Below the pieces are notes generated by a model, which was not told the DNA's origin, ran no database searches, and saw only the letters and a program-made list of their open reading frames with translations. A program made the position numbers and the translations under genes. This document shows positions 1 through 9,100 of a stretch of 33,506 nucleotides of DNA, in pieces; position 1 is the first letter of the stretch, and every line of letters begins with the position of its first letter. The stretch spans positions 1 to 33,506 of the forward strand of contig JAUCBJ010004570.1 in assembly GCA_032718475.1 (NCBI GenBank), read 5' to 3'. The DNA is from Nemertoderma westbladi (taxonomy: Eukaryota; Xenacoelomorpha; Nemertodermatida; Nemertodermatidae).

Positions 1-1186
1 CCACATGCTCAAGCATGCCATCCTTTGAGCTTATGCTCATCCGATCAGAGACTTGCTGAGGACTTTCAAATTTAACTGTCAAAATTTTGGTCTTTCTAGA
101 GTTAATAAAAAGACCAACACCTAGAAGCAGCATGTTCTATGTCAACCACAATTATGAACAAGAATGGTGCAAGTGTGTTTCCCTGGAGGACGCCCCATAA
201 CACTTCAAATACTTCTGTGTCACCGTCAACAGTAGACACAAATGTTGTCAAACCATCGTAAACTGATCTGATTGCTGCAATAATTTCATCAGGAATCCCA
301 TATAATGAAAGTATGCTGAACATACGTGAACGAGAGACTGAATCAAAGGCCTTGAAGAAGTCAACAAAGATAACAGCCAGATGCCTGTCTTTCTTTTGTG
401 ATAACTCTTCTACTACTACTAGTATCGGCATGCTGCATTGCAGTGGCATTTTTTAGAATGCTGTGCCGGCCTTTACGACCTTTACGGAACCCATTCTGAT
501 TTCCACGGAGCAGTCTCTCAATGGGATCCCTCGATTTAATCGAATTATATTGTATAGCTTTGCAGTAATCGAGATCAATGAGATTCCCCGAAAAGAACCA
601 TAGAGTGTTAGGTTGCCCTTCTTGGGAACTGGCACCAACCCACCAACTTATTTGTTTTCATCTCTTGTGGGACTCTTGTTGTTCGGTACATGTCTACTAT
701 GATGGGATAGATGAGCTTTAAACACTCAGGTATTTTAAAGACCTCTGGGGGAACACCATCTACTCTACTGGCACGATTCGTCTTAATGCTCTTTGCACCA
801 GCCTTCACTTCTGCAAAGGAGATATCGCCAATGGGAATATCTGGGAGTACAGACTCAGACACTTTCACTTCTATAAAGTTATCAGGCAATACCCTGTCAT
901 TATTGAGGAGCTTTTCAAAGTGGGCCTTCCAACCATTGAGGCGACCAGCTGGTGATTCAGCCTTAACCTTGGTGGTTGGTTGGCTTTTCCGCCCAGTAAG
1001 CAAGTTGATCGATTTCCATGCCTGGGATGATTGCCTGCTGTCGTCAGCATCATTGATGGCATCAACCTGTTGGTTTATTAGCTCCTGTAGATTAACAGAG
1101 TACTGCCTGTTCAGGGACCTAGACTGCATTCTTGGCCGCTGTAGTCTGTTTGAGTCGGGACTCTTTCTGCGCCTTATAGAGGTCAT
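1..1186 (-). pseudogene. LINE reverse transcriptase, frameshifted and missing the FADD region
   Basis: Pieces in order on the minus strand: a linker with AWKSINLLTGRK and GWKAHFEKLL (1186-900), the SIKTNRASRVDGVPPEVFK block, VPVPKKGN and SFRGISLISITAKLYN, NQNGFRKGR in another frame, then HLAVIFVDFFKAFDSVSRSR (motif A) and GVLQGNTLAPFLFIIVVD (motif B, usually QGDTLAP). Next, IEHAASRC and, after a frame change, VGLFINSRKTKILTVKFE. That last peptide normally follows F-A-D-D and about 25 more residues. The catalytic motif C and its surroundings, some 50-60 residues, are absent. Confidence 0.85.
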
Positions 1187-1191
1187 TTCGG

Positions 1192-2165
1192 CACTACTGA
1201 ATTTTGTTGTCAGTCAAGGGGGCCATTTTCCTGTTTCGAGGGTATACAGGAAGTGTTTCTGCAGCTGCTAACTTAACTGCTTCTGTGAAGGCAGTATAGC
1301 CCTCACAGTGATCTGCCGCCTCAGAGGCAAGAACCTCGTACCTGTTGCTCAGCTGTAGTGTAAAGCTGGATCTCACACTTGGCTGTTGCAACAGAGAGGA
1401 CCAGTCATGTCGCGGCAAGGCAGATTTCGTTGTTCTGCTGGCACGCAGACTAAGTCTTACCTTGGCCACAATAAGGCGGCGATCACTGGAGAAGGGTCGA
1501 AGTGTAAATGCATTACAGTCTTGTATAGAGCTCCTGTATTTCCTACGTATCAGAATATGGTCTATCTGGGACTTGTGACCACTGGTTCCACTATGAGTCC
1601 ATAGCTTTCCAGTTCGCTTCTTGAACTGGGTTCCAGCCGAAAACAATCCATTTCCAGAGATAAAATCCTGAAGATGGACGGAATTTCGGTTAACACTATT
1701 GCTATAGACCCAGGGCGATGTAGGTGATTGATGCAGACTTGCATTCAAGTCTTCCAGGAATGTTAAGAATGCATGCTGATCCACTCCACCAGTAGCTGCT
1801 TGTAGATTGAGGTAGAAATTTTCCACCTCCTCTACAGGGGCAACACTAGTTGGAGAGTAGCACACAATCAGAACCACCTTAGGAAACTTCTTAGCCAGTC
1901 TTCCAGAACATGAGAAGTGGCAACGGATGATGCGGTTAGAGATTTGGTCTATATTGTCCAATGCTGCATGTGCAGTTGGATTCATCAATAGACCAATTCC
2001 ACCATTGCCACTATCATCTGCTGACGCGAGGGCGAGTCGCCAACCGCCCCACATGTCCTTAATCAGAACCTCATCAGTCTGTCCAGTCTGCATTCGGTGC
2101 TCTTGAACACCCACTGCGCTAAAAGAAAGCTTATCTGCCAAGGCAGTCAGCTCATCTTGTCGCAT
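1192..2165 (-). pseudogene. LINE endonuclease domain, catalytic motifs decayed
   Basis: A 323-codon frame with the exonuclease-endonuclease-phosphatase order: VGVQEHRM near residue 18 (metal-binding Glu region), MWGGWRL, a GNGGIGLL block, VVLIVCYSPT, then SQIDHILIRRKYR. Two catalytic blocks differ from the usual form. The G-D-x-N-A motif reads EDLNA, and the terminal S-D-H motif reads SSDRRL, so the catalytic His is Arg. TAG ends the frame at 1194-1192, but LINE-like coding continues past it (CRNDLYKAQKESRLKQ). This is an inactive copy, as read. Confidence 0.85.
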
Positions 2166-2427
2166 TGGGGACCCGAGTGCTAGGGTGTTTACTTAGGCTA
2201 GTTTAGTGACTTGCCTCAGATTCACCAATGGCTTTGTTGGTCGGGGTGCGACATGAGAGTAGCCTCCAACTCCAGAATCACTCTCCCTATCACAATCTGG
2301 CCTCCCTGGTGACCCAGGGTTTGGGCCAGAAAGGTCATCAGGAAAGGGACTCAAAGAATTGTTGACTGCTCTCTCTCCAGTAGGGGGTGAGACAGGCAGC
2401 CGGTCAGGAGATAACTGACGCCTGTGT

Positions 2428-2882
2428 GGCCGGACAATTGCCCCCAGATAATTGCCCCTGAGGAGAATAACATAGTTTTTGTAATGGCTTCTGTATGTTA
2501 AATATTTATTTCTATTGAATTGAACTTCAGTTATAAAATATAGTAATTAATGTGCAAATAAGCAAACATAATAATTTAATTATGAAACGGGGATAGACAA
2601 ATTAAATTTGTTTTTATAGTTGTAATATGCTAGGCTGTGGCATGTAATAGCTAGTAAGAAACGACCTAATATATTTTAAAATATTATTCGGAGGCAATTG
2701 TCTGGAGGGCATTTGCCCGGGTGGGGGGGGGGGGGGGGCAATTGTCATTGGGGGCAATTATCATTGGGGGCAAATGTCCGTGGGGCAATTGTCCTCAGGG
2801 GGCAATTATCCAGGGGGCAATTGTCCTAGGGGCAATTCTCCGGGGGGCATTTGTCTGGGGGGCAATTGTCCTAGTTCCGGCC
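2428..2882. mobile_element. Short element with inverted ends and GGGGCAATTGTC repeats
   Basis: The left end reads GGCCGGACAATTGCCCCCAG and the right end is the inverse kind (GGGGGGCAATTGTCCTAG then TTCCGGCC). The right half (2690-2872) is about 12 degenerate copies of a 12-15 bp GGGGCAATTGTC unit with a poly-G run at 2723-2738. The left end has two copies in the opposite orientation. The middle is AT-rich. It sits exactly between a minus-strand LINE and a plus-strand LINE fragment. I see no target duplication. Confidence 0.6.
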
Positions 2883-3020
2883 ATAACATATATAGATCAA
2901 CTTGAAAAGGATACTGAACTTGGGAGAAACGAAATTGCGACAACTATGGAGAATCGGGAAGCCTGGAAGGATCTCATTTCCACTGTCCGAGTTCGCTCGA
3001 CCTAGTAGTAGTAGTAGTGG
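2883..3020 (+). pseudogene. LINE ORF2 C-terminal fragment with (TAG)n tail
   Basis: Plus-strand frame ITYIDQLEKDTELGRNEIAT then TMENREAWKDLISTVRVRST, closed by TAG. This matches the usual LINE ORF2 end (T-Y-I-D-Q-L-x-K-D-T-G then M-x-D-R-x-x-W-R). The stop is directly followed by a TAGTAGTAGTAGTAG run, which may be the short tandem-repeat 3' tail of the element. It may be the same family as the LINE at 1-2427, in opposite orientation. Confidence 0.75.
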
Positions 3021-3063
3021 TTGAACAAATCCACAGCAATACCCAGGATTTATATGTCATGTT

Positions 3064-3576
3064 TTGTCAGAGATCATAAAGGCTACTTTCAGACTCGGCG
3101 AAGTTCCTCAGGTATTTGGTGAAACAATTGTTTCCCATCTTTACAAAGGCAAGGGACGTGATTCTCTACTCTCAAAGTCATATCGTCGGATCGCTATAGT
3201 AAACCTATTTGAAAAGATATTTGAGTCTGTGTTACTCAGTGAGTTACTCTCCACCCAGACATTATCCCGCCATCCCAATTGGCCTATCAGAAGAAATTGG
3301 ATCCGACCTCTTCATTAGCGCAATCCTGGAATGTCTCGAAACGCAACGCAGAAAGGGAACCACCATTTACCTCTGCCAATTGATGTAGCCTCTGCGTTCA
3401 ACAACGTTGAATACTTTACTCTATTCAGCAACCTACGACTTCACTTAAACCCTCAACATTTGTCTTCCACTATTAACTTACTACAAATTCAGCACTGCAT
3501 TCTTCAAACTCGGATCAAAGATCTCGGAGCTGACAGCATCCAAATCATCGCCTCAACTTCACGATCAGTACCATAA
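3064..3576 (+). pseudogene. Reverse transcriptase fragment of a second LINE type
   Basis: A plus-strand frame gives IIKATFRLGEVPQVFGETIV, SHLYKGKGRDSLLSKSYRRI and AIVNLFEKIFESVLLSELLS, the RT fingers (P-x-x-K-G-K-x-D...S-Y-R-x-I-x-x-x-x-x-x-x-K-x-x-E). Frameshifts near 3290 and 3375 carry on through ISAILECLETQRRKGTTIYL to DVASAFNNVEYFTLFSNLRL, which is motif A (D-V-A-x-A-F-D-N-V). Coding decays at 3576. The sequence is unlike the RT at 1-1186, so it is a different family. Confidence 0.75.
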
Positions 3577-4851
3577 TACCCTCATGGCCCCAATGGTGAC
3601 CCATCACCCATGGCATTCCGTGGCTTAACGAGCCTAAAAGATTCTCCCATTCATATGGCAAACATTTGGTTATTTTGTTCATGTATGGTGATTATATTTT
3701 TGGTTATTTCTTATTTTGGTTATAAACTTTATTGGATATCATTGCTAAATAATATACTTACTGTAATAAAGTGAAATAAAATAAAGTTAAATAAAGTAAC
3801 TTATTTTGATCGTGTTGGTTTTAACTTTAATATAAATAACCCGTCTATGTTATGGATATTATATAAATGACTTTAGTCGTTTTTGTTTTATATTTAAATC
3901 AGAGTGAATGGACCCCGTACGAAAATAAGGATTTATACGACGTTAGAAAATAACTGAATAGGATGGCTGCATCGGAAAAGTCACCCAATTAGTAGAAGGT
4001 TGTATTGGTACAAATAATTTGATAATTTCATTCCAAATCTAATTCATAACAACACAAAATAATTATAACATTTGCAAACGTTTAAACTATTCTAGAACAG
4101 CTTGAACCACAAGTAATATTACAATAATGAAGTTTCGTTATATTATAAAACAAAACCAAATACCCAAATATGCGTCATAAAATGGAACAACAACTTTACG
4201 TTATATTTAAATTTACATTAAGATGTATAGGTTACAAACCATCCATTAAATAAATTGTTCTAAAATGTAAATAATAGTTAAATTAGCAACGAAAGTATAT
4301 CGCAGCATGGGAGAGGACTCCATGTAGCAGAGCAAATTCCAATCCTGAACTGTAAAGTCAAAATATAACGAGCTACACATTTGGTCTATTGATGGTAGCC
4401 ACTTTCTTTATTCTCGCGGATGCAGTACTCCATAGCAACAGGAGTCAATGTAGAAAATTACTTTTACTAAGTCAGTATATTAAGATAGAGCTGATATAAC
4501 AAAATTTGATTGATCGTTGTCATTTCTAGAGGCTATTTTAAAATTGTAAAAGTAAAATCCTTTAGTATAGTAATGGATCTAACTGATGCTATTTCATAGT
4601 GCTGAAGTATGGGATGAAGTTTAGCTTTACAAGTAGAAGTAGAACAAAATTATACAAATTTTACTGAACCTTTATGTACATTGAGTTAGCTAAGTTAATA
4701 TTATGACTTAGTGAGTCAATATATTGAGGTATATCGGAGGAATCTTACTGAGTGGTTAATTTAAATAAATGACGACATATTTATGAAAATTACCACGAAA
4801 CTTCATATATAGGCACATAACTAACTGTTCCAATATTAAATCCACAAACCA
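3577..4851. other. AT-rich flank between LINE debris and cyclin T stop
   Basis: No gene seen. The right part is presumably the cyclin T 3' untranslated region. The left part (to about 3650) still looks like the tail of the plus-strand reverse-transcriptase fragment. Between them is AT-rich sequence with short AATAAA/TTTATT motifs on both strands and no long repeat that I can detect. Confidence 0.6.
4407..4412 (-). promoter_or_regulatory. CCNT: Candidate cyclin T polyadenylation signal (AATAAA on minus strand)
   Basis: The first clear AATAAA I see downstream of the TAG stop on the minus strand, about 440 bases into the 3' flank. The surroundings are AT-rich. There is no transcript evidence and other sites further down are possible. 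Confidence 0.35.
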
Positions 4852-6174
4852 CTATTTACCGTAACCTATATCAATTCCACGATGTTTATTAGGTGGACTC
4901 TCCCCTCCAGAGTAGCTAAAATGTTTGCGTTTTTTATGTTTTTTATGTCTGTGTCGATGGGAACTTCCCTCGTCCCCTTCCTCCCCGGAACTCCCTTCCG
5001 CTCGTTTGTGCTTTTTCTTCTTCTTCGACTTTTTCTCCCTGCTCCGTCGACGTCCGTCGTCCAGCTCCCCCTCGACGACTTTCCGTTTGATATGGAGTTT
5101 CAGCGAGCCGGTGGACGCGTCCCCGTCGCCAGTAGCGACGAGCGCCCGGTACGGGGCAACCACGGCGAACTCGCTACCGGAGCTCTGCGTGTACGCCGCC
5201 GTGGTTGCGCCGGCGTCGTCGTCCTCTGATTGGCTGGCGACCAGACGACCCGTGGGGGACCCGTTAAAGTTAAGTTTTGTCAACGAAACCGTAGGAAACA
5301 AAGTCTCCGTGTTACTCGAGTATTTAGTATCTATTGCACCGGAGTAGCTATCAGCCCTGGGATTATCCATGTTGAATACTTTCAGTTTGGAACAGTCTGC
5401 AGTTTGAACCGACAGTTTAAGAGTTTCGGGTATTTGATTTGGAATAGTAACGGGCGAATTACCGCGCGCATCTCTTCCATCAAATATTGGAGGGATATTT
5501 AAACCCGTGGCGGGACGAGTGACTTTCACTTTAACGGCTTTGGGGAGTTGAGGTGTCGTTTCCGGGGTTCTTATAGAGGAAGAACTAGGAGGTTTCCTAT
5601 CGGAAGATGAGTGGGAATACGTGTTGAATTTTTGAGAGGAATTGGCAGAGGAGTTGAGTTGTTTATTTGATACGATCTTTGCGTCAGACTTAGTAGGCGT
5701 TTCTGTTTTGTGATTTGCACCGGTTGAAGAATGAGTTGCACCAGTTGTTTGATTCATTGTTTTTAATACTGCGGAAGAGGCGGGTTGTTTAAATACTGGC
5801 GGAATGTTTGTGGCGGGATTAGTCGCACTGCTATCGGAACGATTGTGTTTTTGTTCCGAAGTTCGATTGTCCCCTAACCCAGATCTACCTTCTTTAGACC
5901 GAGTTCGATCTTCCACAGACCGGGATCGATCGTCCACAGACCGGGTTCGATCGTCCACAGGCCGAGATCGATCGCCCACAGACCGGGTTCGATCGTCCAC
6001 AGTCCGGCTTCGATCGTCCACAGACCGGGTTCGATCGTCCACAGGCCGAGATCGATCGCCCACAGACCGGTTTCGATCGTCCACAGACCGGGTTCGATCG
6101 TCCACAGACCGGGTTCGATCGTCCACAGACCGGATTCGATCGTCCTCCATCCTGTCAGCAGCACCGTGACGCAT
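4852..6174 (-). CDS. CCNT: Cyclin T exon 9, C-terminal exon (residues 1034-1473)
   Basis: Acceptor TTTTCAG (6175-6181) and 440 codons to TAG at 4854-4852. Residues about 1044-1127 are twelve DDRTRSV-type heptads. A Ser/Thr/Asn-rich region follows with two NIPP(V/I)F motifs. [13 protein letters not shown] patch resembles the SLKLRIP patches of vertebrate cyclin T2. The end is strongly basic: [11 protein letters not shown], an acidic [22 protein letters not shown] and a C-terminus GIDIGYGK. The Lys/His-rich tail resembles the histidine-rich region that in vertebrate cyclin T1 promotes nuclear condensation and Pol II CTD binding (established for the human protein, inferred here). GC is clearly raised over 4900-5260. 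Confidence 0.9.
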   Translation of the reverse strand: MRHGAADRMEDDRIRSVDDRTRSVDDRTRSVDDRNRSVGDRSRPVDDRTRSVDDRSRTVDDRTRSVGDRSRPVDDRTRSVDDRSRSVEDRTRSKEGRSGLGDNRTSEQKHNRSDSSATNPATNIPPVFKQPASSAVLKTMNQTTGATHSSTGANHKTETPTKSDAKIVSNKQLNSSANSSQKFNTYSHSSSDRKPPSSSSIRTPETTPQLPKAVKVKVTRPATGLNIPPIFDGRDARGNSPVTIPNQIPETLKLSVQTADCSKLKVFNMDNPRADSYSGAIDTKYSSNTETLFPTVSLTKLNFNGSPTGRLVASQSEDDDAGATTAAYTQSSGSEFAVVAPYRALVATGDGDASTGSLKLHIKRKVVEGELDDGRRRSREKKSKKKKKHKRAEGSSGEEGDEGSSHRHRHKKHKKRKHFSYSGGESPPNKHRGIDIGYGK

Positions 6175-9100
6175 CTGAAAATATAATATAAAAATAATAT
6201 ACATTTACATAAGGCTACCAATAAAAGTTAACCAAATACATGGAGTATAATATTATTCCTACCTTTACAACCGAATGATATCGAGAAATTACCCGGGGGG
6301 GGGGGGGGGGGGTGGGCAAGCGACACACCCCGACTTCATAACTTTAAACAACCACTACATGAATATACTAACATGCAATTGGCTGAAATTTGGACAGCGA
6401 ACATGGGAAAGATGGTTCTTTCATATTATAGCCATGTTTTTATGATTGGAGCTGTACATCATGTTAACCCTGGTCCATTACAGGGGGGGGGGGGGGGGGG
6501 GGATTCTGAAAAATTAATACTAGTGTTGCAAAAAAATGGCAAAACCATGCATGTATCTTTTTTCACGGAATTCAGATGTGTTACATATTTTGAATCCTTG
6601 CGCGGCCAGCTTTCCAGTGGCACTAACAAATCACTATAATGTCACTATAGTGGCACTGAATTACGACACTATATCGAGGGTATGGTGTAATAAAAGATAG
6701 AGCGATATAGTGTTACAAAATATATTGAACTGTATTATTTTACAATATTGCTTCAATAGTTACTGCGTTTCAAACTACTGTACTTAACTATATACACCAT
6801 GTCCCAGAATATAGTGTCGTAATTCAATGATAAGACTATACCCCACCCCCCCCCCCCCCAAATTTTTCTACAAATCGTAATGAGATTGCATGAAATTTGA
6901 AACAGAGATAGTTTCACCTCCCGACCACTGACTGGGTGAGACTGAATTTGTATTTTTGTTTCAATCTTTAGCTATACAAGCGTTTAAAAAAAGTATCTCA
7001 GGCGATATTACCCCAGTTACACTACAGTTATTCTTCAACCTAAAACCTTGTTGGAACTAGTGGAAAGCTGGCCATGCAAGGATTCCACATATATAAAAAT
7101 ATGTGAATTTGGTTGAGAAATAGCTGAGTTATGGGCATTCGAAAGTTGATGCGGGGCGTTTATTCTATAAAATAAATGCATAACATTCTGGAACATTTTG
7201 TTTATGTATGATCCATTACATCCCGAAATTGCTTTAAATTTGAAACACAACTAATTCCACTCACCGTCGATGACCCCATGAAGCCGGAATTTTCGATTTT
7301 GCCTTTAAATGTATTTTATACGCGTTTTAAAAAAGTGTCTTTTGAGAAATCGCACCCTCCGTATCCTGGCTATTCTTCACATTAGTCGTAATTAGAAAGC
7401 TTGCGTTGCAAGGATTCCAAATATGTAACAATATCTGAATTTCGTTGAGAAACAGCTGAGATAGTTCAGACGCTGAGACGTTCAAAGATTGCAAGAACAA
7501 TTGTTCCGCGTAGGTGAAAATAATTATGTTTTGCGTGAAATTTATAAGACGGTAAGCGTAGGTAGCCAATAGCAGAGATATGCAAATCAGTGGGAAATTA
7601 ATGAGACAGTGGACATGCTGACGTGAACAGAACATATCATAATGATAGGACTATTATTCGATAAAAAAAAGTAAGCGGAAAACACCGCTTATTTTAACTC
7701 ATTTTCAATTTAGAGAAATTCAATTATTCTGTCCGAGTGTTTGAGTTTTACAGGAGTTTGTGCCAACGAGTGGAAAACTCAACACACGAGGGCAGAATAT
7801 CTGAATTTCGCTAAATAAAATGAGTGGAAAATGGTGTTTTCCGTTACGTTTTTATATCGAATATAGTTTTATTTGAAAAAAAATATCACCAACGTTATCA
7901 ATGTTAACGACGTATAATATTACTATATTTTAATACGGAATCTCAAATAAATACATATAGCTGCTGTACAGTATGCTATGCCTGACAAGCCTCGGTCTAC
8001 ATTATATAATCATTATGTACCAGGAACTTACTCAATTATATGAAAGTATGTATCAATTTGATTATATTGTGTAGTAAATAGTCAAATATTAAGGGGGGGG
8101 GGGGGGGGGGGGGGGGGGGTAGTGTGTACCCCCACCCCCCCCCATTATGTCTGTTTGGCAGTGATGCTGTCGGTTATATTTTGACGGACAGACTGACAGG
8201 CATACAATACAGACAGAGGCAAAATTTCAATAATGACATCAGAAATGAAGTCACCGACCCCGAAAACCTATATATAGATTATTTTTAGACAGACAGTATA
8301 CCTTTATTTGACGGACAGACGTACTGACGGACAGACAGCCAGATCTCTAGACAAGATAGATATTGCTAAACGGTTTTCAATCTTGGCTACCTACGCTTAC
8401 CGTCTTATAAATTTCAGATACGCAAAACATAATTATTTTCACCTACGCGGAGGCTCCGCGTACGCGTTAAAGCAAGACCCGTTATTTATTTAATGAGTTC
8501 GTTGGCAACAGCGGTTATCCAATATCTCTATTGCGTAGCTATTCATACTTAAACAAAATGTTCCAGAACATTGTGTATTTATTAAATATAATAAATGGCC
8601 TTCAGCGAACAATAATTCTTGCAATCTTTGAACGCCTTATCTCAATTGTTTCTCAACGAAATTCAGATATTGTTACATATTTGGAATCCTTGCGAACGCA
8701 GCTTTTTAATGATATGTGAAAAATTACGACTAAATGTGAAGAATGGCCACGATACGGAGGGTGCGATTTCGCAAAAGACACTTTTTTAAAACGCTTATAA
8801 AAAAATTTAAAGGCAAAATAGAAAATTCCGGCTTCATGGGGTCAATCGACGGTGAGTGGAACTAGTTGTGTTTCAAATTTCAAGCAATATGATAAAGATT
8901 TGTAGAAAAAATTGGGGGGTCCGTGTCATCAGAAAATGTCACTATATTACGGGTCAGCAATGTAGGCATTGCACTGTTGCCAAGCTACTTATGAGATAAA
9001 TAAAATAAAATTCAAAAGATCGCTTTCATATCCCAGCTGTTTCATTCCAAGTGCTGGACATCCCGCTGGTTACCTATCCAACACCACAATCCGTACGCTT

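Larger units (their letters stand above)
1..2427 (-). mobile_element. Degenerate LINE (endonuclease plus reverse transcriptase)
   Basis: Read on the minus strand, an apurinic-like endonuclease (about 2165-1194), a linker and reverse transcriptase fingers/palm (1186-1) appear in the order expected for ORF2 of a non-LTR element. In-frame coding can be traced upstream of 2165 to about 2427 (PPTGERAVNNSLSPFPDDLS and onward) with a TAA at about 2190. Several frame changes and stops break the frame (TAG at 1194-1192, shifts near 1130, 610 and 450, and a stop near 102). It is cut at 2428 by another element and runs off the window at base 1. The clade is uncertain. Confidence 0.85.

Noticed and set aside
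711-1578. Plus-strand frames of 186 and 77 codons over the first LINE
   Set aside because: Antisense to LINE linker and endonuclease coding, with no protein-like features.
4882-5347. Two plus-strand frames opposite the exon 9 C-terminus
   Set aside because: Antisense to a GC-rich, lysine-codon-rich coding region. No homology and no splice signals.
5804-6221. Open frames [15 protein letters not shown] (plus) and [15 protein letters not shown] (minus)
   Set aside because: Shadows of the 21-bp heptad repeat of exon 9. Only the DDRTRSV frame is joined by splice sites and phase to the rest of cyclin T.
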